From JBJXFK01 sp046155505 (lineage in GTDB: Bacteria > Planctomycetota > Phycisphaerae > UBA1845 > Fen-1342): a stretch of 33,211 nucleotides of DNA. A program made the translations under genes and the position numbers. The notes below the pieces were generated by a model. That model saw only the letters and a list, made by a program, of their open reading frames with translations, was not told where the DNA came from and searched no databases. Below are positions 29,116-33,211 of the stretch, one piece after another. The DNA is taken from NCBI GenBank assembly GCA_046155505.1, contig JBJXFK010000100.1, positions 1 to 33,211 of the forward strand. Direction: 5' to 3'. How positions within the stretch are numbered: position 1 is the stretch's first letter; each line of letters opens with the position of its first letter.

Positions 29116-31446
29116 ATGCGCATTCCTGTGATCGACTTCGATTTGGCGAGCACCGAGGGCAATGTGCCCGCGTGCCTGCGCGAACGCGCTCAATGGGTGA
29201 ACTGGAAGTTCGTGTCGCGAAGCGGCAAGGCTACGAAAGTCCCGGTCTGCCCAACCACGGGGCGGTCGGCAAAGGTGAACGAAGCGTCGTCGTGGGCGTC
29301 ATTCGACGTCGCCCTCGCCGCATACAACCGTGACCCGACGCTCGAGGGTATCGGGTTTGTGTTCACGCCCGAAGACCCGTACTGCGGCATCGATCTCGAT
29401 GGGTGTGTCGTTGACGGCGAGATTTCACCCGAAGCGCAGTCCATTATCAGCGAACTGGCCAGCTATGCGGAAACGTCGCCCAGCGGCACCGGCGTAAAGG
29501 TGTTCATTCGAGGCCAAAAGCCTGCCGGCGCAAAATGCTGCCAAAAGCGCGTTGCCGGCATGAAGCAGGTCGAAATCTACGATCAAGCGCGTTTCTTCGT
29601 GGTCACGAGTTGTCGGTTGCCGGATTCGCCTGCGGATGTTTCCGAACGTCAGCAACAACTCGATGGATTGTGCGCGCGCCTGTGGCCGAAAGCGGCGAAA
29701 ACACAGGTTCCACTGAGCGAAGTCGTCGCATCCGAGAACGGTGCTGGGTTGGCGATGGACGAACGGACCCGGCGGTGCCGACGGTATCTCGACAAACTGC
29801 CGGATGCGATCGACGGCCAGGGCGGACACAACGCGACGCTGCGTGCTGCGTGCGAGTGTTTCCGCTTCGGCTTGGATGATACGACCGCACTACAGTTGAT
29901 GAGTGAATTCAACGAGAAAAAAACGGGCGGGGAACCGTGGTCTGAGACAGAACTGCAGCACAAGCTGAACGACGCCAAACGCATCGTGTCATCGGCAGGC
30001 GAATTCGGGTCGCGCGTGACAGAATCGCGTGATTCCGGCGACGGCATCAATTTGAAGTTCGTCGCGCAACAAGTCACGGACATGGGTAACGCCGCCCGAC
30101 TCGTGCTGCGTCACGGCGACAGCATTCGATACAGCCACCCGCATAAGAAATGGTACGTCTGGGATGGCCGCCGCTGGCAGCAGGATCATCGCGGGAAGAT
30201 TGTCCTGCGATCGAAGTCTGTCGCGTTGTCGATCTTCGACGAAGCAAAGGCTGCAGATTCTGATGAACGTCGAAAGCGGCTCGCGGACTGGGGCGTCGCC
30301 AGCCAGACGCGAGACCGGCTCAATGCGATGGCCACGCTTGCCCAGCCGGACGTCGCGATCGAGCCGAGCGAGATGGATCGCGACCCATGGGCATTCAACT
30401 GCCTAAACGGCACGATCGACTTGCGAACCGGACTTCTCCGACCACATCGGCGGGAGGATCTGATTACAAAGTTGGCCGAAGTGCACTTTGATCCTGATGC
30501 TAAGGCGCCTCTATTTGCCGCGTTCTTGGAGCGGGCGTTGGGCGGCGACCAGGAGCTGATCACTTTCATTCAGCGTCTTTTTGGGCATTGTCTGACCGCC
30601 GATGTGCGTGAGCAATATCTGTTCGTCTTTCACGGCGAAGGCGGCAATGGCAAGAACGTGCTGCTGGACACGATCAGCGCAATCATGGGCGACTACGCGG
30701 CCGAAGCGCCGCCGGACCTGGTTACGACACGCCGCAATCCGGAGCACCCGACTGAGATTGCGAATCTGATGGGCCAGCGGTTGGTGGTAGCCAGCGAAAC
30801 CGAGCATGGGTCCGAACTTCGAACACAGCTGATCAAGCGCCTCACCGGGAATGCCTGGTTGAAGGCGCGGCTCATGCGAAAGGACTTCTTTCAGTTCGAG
30901 CGCACGCACAAGCTCATCCTGGTAACGAATAATCGACCCGTGCTGCGCGAAGACACGGAAGCTGTCTGGCGTCGCATTCGACTGGTGCCGTTCAACGTGG
31001 TCGTTCCACTTGAAGAGCGCGACCCGGAGTTACTGCAAAAGCTGAAACAGGAAAGTTCCGGCATTTTGGCTTGGATGGTGCGCGGTTGCCAGGATTGGAT
31101 CGCGCACGGGCTGGCCGCGCCGCATGCGGTCATGGCTGCGACCTCGGAATATCGAAGCAACTCGAGCGGCATCCAAGCGTTTATTGAGCAGCACTGCGTT
31201 CTGGATCCGAACGCTTGGTCCAGCGCGGAATCGCTGTGTGCTCGGTATCTAAGCTGGTGTGCCCGAAATCGCTTCGTGCCTCTTCAGGGCAAGGAGCTGG
31301 GGGCAGCGCTCCGCAGCCAGAGATGCACGGATAAGAAGCGCGGCGGAGTACGAGGTTGGTTTGGGATCGGGTTGAGAAGTGAGTCGCTGGACGGAATGGA
31401 CGGAATGGACGGAATGGACGGCAGAATCAGGTTGAGCGCCTTATAG
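29116..31446 (+). CDS. Phage primase-helicase (prim-pol-like N-terminus, D5/SF3 ATPase)
   Basis: This encodes 776 residues. The N-terminal 200 residues resemble archaeo-eukaryotic prim-pol domains of phage replicases: WVNWKFVSRSGKATKVPVCP, EGIGFVFTPEDPYCGIDLDG (candidate metal-binding Asp pair) and SPSGTGVKVF. A linker and D5_N-type region follow (about 330-490: WYVWDGRRWQQD, DPWAFNCLNGTIDLRTG). An SF3 helicase core has Walker A GEGGNGKNVLLD at about 507-518 and later LILVTNNRPVL (sensor-type Asn). It would prime and unwind element DNA, as in P4-type primases. The C-terminus (DGMDGMDGMDGR) is encoded by the left arm of a 9-bp-word palindrome that spans the stop codon. Confidence 0.92.
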   Translation: MRIPVIDFDLASTEGNVPACLRERAQWVNWKFVSRSGKATKVPVCPTTGRSAKVNEASSWASFDVALAAYNRDPTLEGIGFVFTPEDPYCGIDLDGCVVDGEISPEAQSIISELASYAETSPSGTGVKVFIRGQKPAGAKCCQKRVAGMKQVEIYDQARFFVVTSCRLPDSPADVSERQQQLDGLCARLWPKAAKTQVPLSEVVASENGAGLAMDERTRRCRRYLDKLPDAIDGQGGHNATLRAACECFRFGLDDTTALQLMSEFNEKKTGGEPWSETELQHKLNDAKRIVSSAGEFGSRVTESRDSGDGINLKFVAQQVTDMGNAARLVLRHGDSIRYSHPHKKWYVWDGRRWQQDHRGKIVLRSKSVALSIFDEAKAADSDERRKRLADWGVASQTRDRLNAMATLAQPDVAIEPSEMDRDPWAFNCLNGTIDLRTGLLRPHRREDLITKLAEVHFDPDAKAPLFAAFLERALGGDQELITFIQRLFGHCLTADVREQYLFVFHGEGGNGKNVLLDTISAIMGDYAAEAPPDLVTTRRNPEHPTEIANLMGQRLVVASETEHGSELRTQLIKRLTGNAWLKARLMRKDFFQFERTHKLILVTNNRPVLREDTEAVWRRIRLVPFNVVVPLEERDPELLQKLKQESSGILAWMVRGCQDWIAHGLAAPHAVMAATSEYRSNSSGIQAFIEQHCVLDPNAWSSAESLCARYLSWCARNRFVPLQGKELGAALRSQRCTDKKRGGVRGWFGIGLRSESLDGMDGMDGMDGRIRLSAL

Positions 31447-31502
31447 GAATGGGTATAGGTGTTTATACCCACTCTGCTGTCCATTCTGTCCATTGTGTCC
31501 AG
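31387..31502. repeat. Nonamer-word palindrome across the primase stop codon
   Basis: The left arm (31387-31424) is tandem GGACGGAAT/GGAATGGAC nonamers. The right arm (31473-31502) is its reverse complement with 4 mismatches in 30 bases, after removing one nonamer. The loop contains the primase stop (31444-31446) and a second hairpin, GGGTATA-GGTGTT-TATACCC (31451-31470). A short extra copy (GATGGACGGAATGGACGC) follows at about 31595. It could act as a transcript end or be an inserted element. Confidence 0.85.
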
Positions 31503-32032
31503 AGCTACCAGCTGGCCAACCCCAATCTGTGGCGCATCACATGTCGTGGCAATGAGTTACGGCGGGTGACAGGATTTGAGCAGCGCGGCCAAGCGATGGA
31601 CGGAATGGACGCTAGGTTGACTGATTTTGGAGGATTTGCGCTGACGAAGACGATCTCGCATCGATTCGGATCAGCGTCGCGAACTCGTTGGAGCGAGCCA
31701 GCTTCCGGTCACGGCACGGGCGTAGTCGCGCTCACGACCGTCCCGCCCCGTTCCCGCCCGTTCGTCGCAACCCGAAGCCGGGGACCACGTACCACCGGCT
31801 CGCGGCGCGTCGCCCACGCCGCCACGGCTTGCGTTTGGTGCCAAACGGCGCGGGTATCCTACGATCCGTATGAATGCGAGGTATGATATACTATGGAGAG
31901 ATGTCGTAGGTACCTTACTGAGGGGGTCGCCTCGCGGGATGCAAACGCACGAGAAACACGTGAATTTGGGGTTACAGATTTCCAGGGTTACAGGGTTCCA
32001 GGGTTACAGAGGATTGGGGTAGGCGGTGCGGT
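31447..32032 (+). other. 586-base region without a supportable gene
   Basis: This region holds the right arm of the palindrome, a short extra copy of the word at 31595, an AT-rich TATGATATACT stretch at 31882-31892 that resembles a -10 box, and three 16-bp tandem repeats at 31969-32016. Two overlapping frames (31449-31886 and 31688-31873) are Arg-rich, lack a ribosome site and match nothing I know. A decayed small phage gene here is possible. Confidence 0.5.
31969..32016 (+). repeat. Three 16-bp tandem repeats (iteron-like)
   Basis: The units are GGGTTACAGATTTCCA, GGGTTACAGGGTTCCA and GGGTTACAGAGGATTG. All share GGGTTACAG and the first two also share TTCCA. They are exactly head-to-tail and end 16 bases before the small-terminase-like start. 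Candidate roles are replication iterons, a terminase-recognition (cos/pac) site or operator sites. Confidence 0.85.
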
Positions 32033-32566
32033 ATGAATGACGTCGCAAATAGCCTTCGTGAACTTGGTGCCGGGGTAGGCCGTTCCCATACGGTCGTCAG
32101 CCGCTGGCTTCAGCACCCCCTTTGGAATCAAGGCCGGACCCCGCCGTGGGACATCGAGAAGGCGCGCATGTGGGCTGCCGCCACGTTGCAGAAGAACCCC
32201 GCCGATACCTATCGTGACGTCGATCCCGCCGACGATGTAGATGTCCCGCCCGACCCGATGGAGAGCCTCCGCCGCAATCCGCTCAGCGCCGCCAAACTCC
32301 GGCTCACGATGGTGCGCGCTAACAAATTGGAGCTCGAACGCGGCATCCTGGCCGGCGAATTCCTACCCAAACGCGATGTCGAGGATGCCCTCGTCAGGCG
32401 CGTCCACGCCGTGCGGAGTGCGCTGCAGGCGCTGCCGCGCCAGTTAGCCGGAACTCTTGTTGGCCTCGACGAAGTCGAAATCGAAAACACCATCGAAGAC
32501 GCAATACGAGGCGTGCTGGCCGATCTCGCTGGCCAAGCCGCACTGCCGCAGTTGGAACCCGAATAA
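32033..32566 (+). CDS. Phage small-terminase-like protein
   Basis: This encodes 177 residues. The N-terminus (MNDVANSLRELGAGVGRSHT then VVSRWLQHPLW) is a Nu1-like helix-turn-helix of the kind that binds packaging sites. The middle is acidic and disordered (DVDPADDVDVPPDP). The C-terminus is helical (LRLTMVRANKLELERGILAG, then PKRDVEDALVRRVHAVRSAL) as in the assembly part of Nu1/DUF1441-type small terminase subunits. Position supports the call: it follows the replication module, and three tandem repeats lie just upstream that could be its binding site. The large terminase gene is not in the window. The start has only a weak GGGGTAGG-type ribosome site. Confidence 0.7.
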   Translation: MNDVANSLRELGAGVGRSHTVVSRWLQHPLWNQGRTPPWDIEKARMWAAATLQKNPADTYRDVDPADDVDVPPDPMESLRRNPLSAAKLRLTMVRANKLELERGILAGEFLPKRDVEDALVRRVHAVRSALQALPRQLAGTLVGLDEVEIENTIEDAIRGVLADLAGQAALPQLEPE

Positions 32567-32596
32567 CCCGGCCGATGGCCGAGAAGGAACTGTGCT

Positions 32597-33211
32597 ATGG
32601 TCGTTCAAATCGAGAATCTGAATCCGAAGCTCCGTTTGGAATGGGTAGAGGCGGGTTCGCTGACACCCAACCCGCAAAACTGGCGGCGTCACCCGGAGCA
32701 GCAAATGTCAGCGCTGAAAGGGCTCATTGATGATCAGGAGGTCGGTTGGGCCGGCGCTTTGCTGTTCAATGAGCGCACTGGCCGCTTGATCGATGGTCAT
32801 GCTCGGCAGAAAGTCGTCGACGCCAAGACGCCTGTGCCGGTGCTGATCGGGTCGTGGTCAGAGGAAGCGGAGAAGAAGATTCTGCTCACGCTCGATCCAA
32901 TCGCCGGAATGGCCGTCGCTGACATCAAGCAGCTCGAATCGCTGCTGCAGGATGTTGATCTGGGTGATGATTTCTTCGCGGGTCTCCGCGACCAGCTCGA
33001 CGATGTGATCGAAGCCTCGCAGAAGATCATGGCCGCGGAAGAGCAAGCGTCGGCGATCATCGAGGACGAGCCGCCGCTGCCACCGGACGAGGCGACGACG
33101 AAGTTGGGCGATGTCTGGCTGCTGGGCGAACACAGGCTCATGTGTGGCGACAGCGCGTCGGTCAAAGACCTCGACCGGCTCTTGGATGGTGCGCAGATTC
33201 AACTCTGCAAT
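32597..33211 (+). CDS. ParB-domain DNA methyltransferase, truncated by window end
   Basis: 205 codons are visible. ATG 32597 follows AAGGA by 8 bases. The N-terminal 90 residues are a ParB/Srx-type domain (LTPNPQNWRRHPEQQMSALK, then GRLIDGHARQKVV with the GHxR-like motif, and VPVLIGSW). A helical region (about 90-170) is followed by KLGDVWLLGEHRLMCGDS, the opening of the phage-type N6/N4 DNA methylases fused to ParB. The catalytic DPPY motif would lie just beyond the window. Such proteins modify phage DNA, perhaps to evade host restriction. Confidence 0.88.
   Translation, partial: MVVQIENLNPKLRLEWVEAGSLTPNPQNWRRHPEQQMSALKGLIDDQEVGWAGALLFNERTGRLIDGHARQKVVDAKTPVPVLIGSWSEEAEKKILLTLDPIAGMAVADIKQLESLLQDVDLGDDFFAGLRDQLDDVIEASQKIMAAEEQASAIIEDEPPLPPDEATTKLGDVWLLGEHRLMCGDSASVKDLDRLLDGAQIQLCN

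Noticed and set aside
31449..31886. A 145-codon frame between primase and small terminase
   Set aside because: Its start overlaps the palindrome loop with no usable ribosome site, and the sequence is Arg/Thr/Ser-rich without motifs. I could not support it as a gene.

Overview
The window looks like chromosomal DNA of a high-GC planctomycete-type bacterium. The sequence signs are: a giant secreted protein with propeller, LamG, PA14 and DCNxNGxPDxCD calcium-type repeats; an ECF sigma factor coupled to a membrane Ser/Thr kinase with a WD40 sensor half; a di-haem peroxidase with a dockerin-like tail; and a DUF1580-like protein, a family I know mainly from planctomycetes. The taxonomic placement is inference from family content, not from a marker gene.

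Region 1 (1-12709, minus strand) is a two-gene exported-protein operon. A 619-residue secreted protein comes first. It is followed 32 bases later by one uninterrupted reading frame of at least 3605 codons that runs off the left edge. Region 2 (12710-17070) holds a divergent intergenic region with a long imperfect palindrome, then an ECF sigma factor and a kinase-WD40 protein that overlap by ATGA. The kinase gene carries an in-frame palindromic insertion between its catalytic loop and DFG motif. Region 3 (17071-18584) holds an array of short hairpin repeats, then pyrH (UMP kinase) coupled by ATGA to a tyrosine-phosphatase-like gene on the minus strand. Region 4 (19063-25260) holds an AIM24-family protein with a GYF-like N-terminus, a TMEM175-like membrane protein, a lipoprotein with an intradiol-dioxygenase-like fold, a MauG/cytochrome c peroxidase-type protein with a dockerin-like tail, and on the minus strand a degenerate GH10-like protein.

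Region 5 (25496 to the right edge) is the left part of an integrated prophage or phage-like element. A tRNA-Arg(CCT) gene is the likely attachment site. A tyrosine integrase lies directly downstream behind a strongly structured leader. It is followed by a small protein plus SDH-family (Clp-fold) serine protease pair, a DUF1580-like DNA-binding protein behind an operator-like site, a primase-helicase with an SF3 ATPase, three 16-bp iterons, a small-terminase-like protein, and a ParB-domain DNA methyltransferase cut by the window end. All phage genes read rightward.

A theme across regions 2, 3 and 5 is a class of palindromes whose arms are built from short tandem words (8 or 9 bp). They occur inside the kinase gene, upstream of pyrH and across the primase stop codon. 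A separate family of short hairpins with variable stems but a fixed NGGG loop and GCTCCA tail occurs at 17204-17283 and near 18750. These repeats, the giant secreted protein and the small-protein/SDH-protease pair are the least explained parts of the window.
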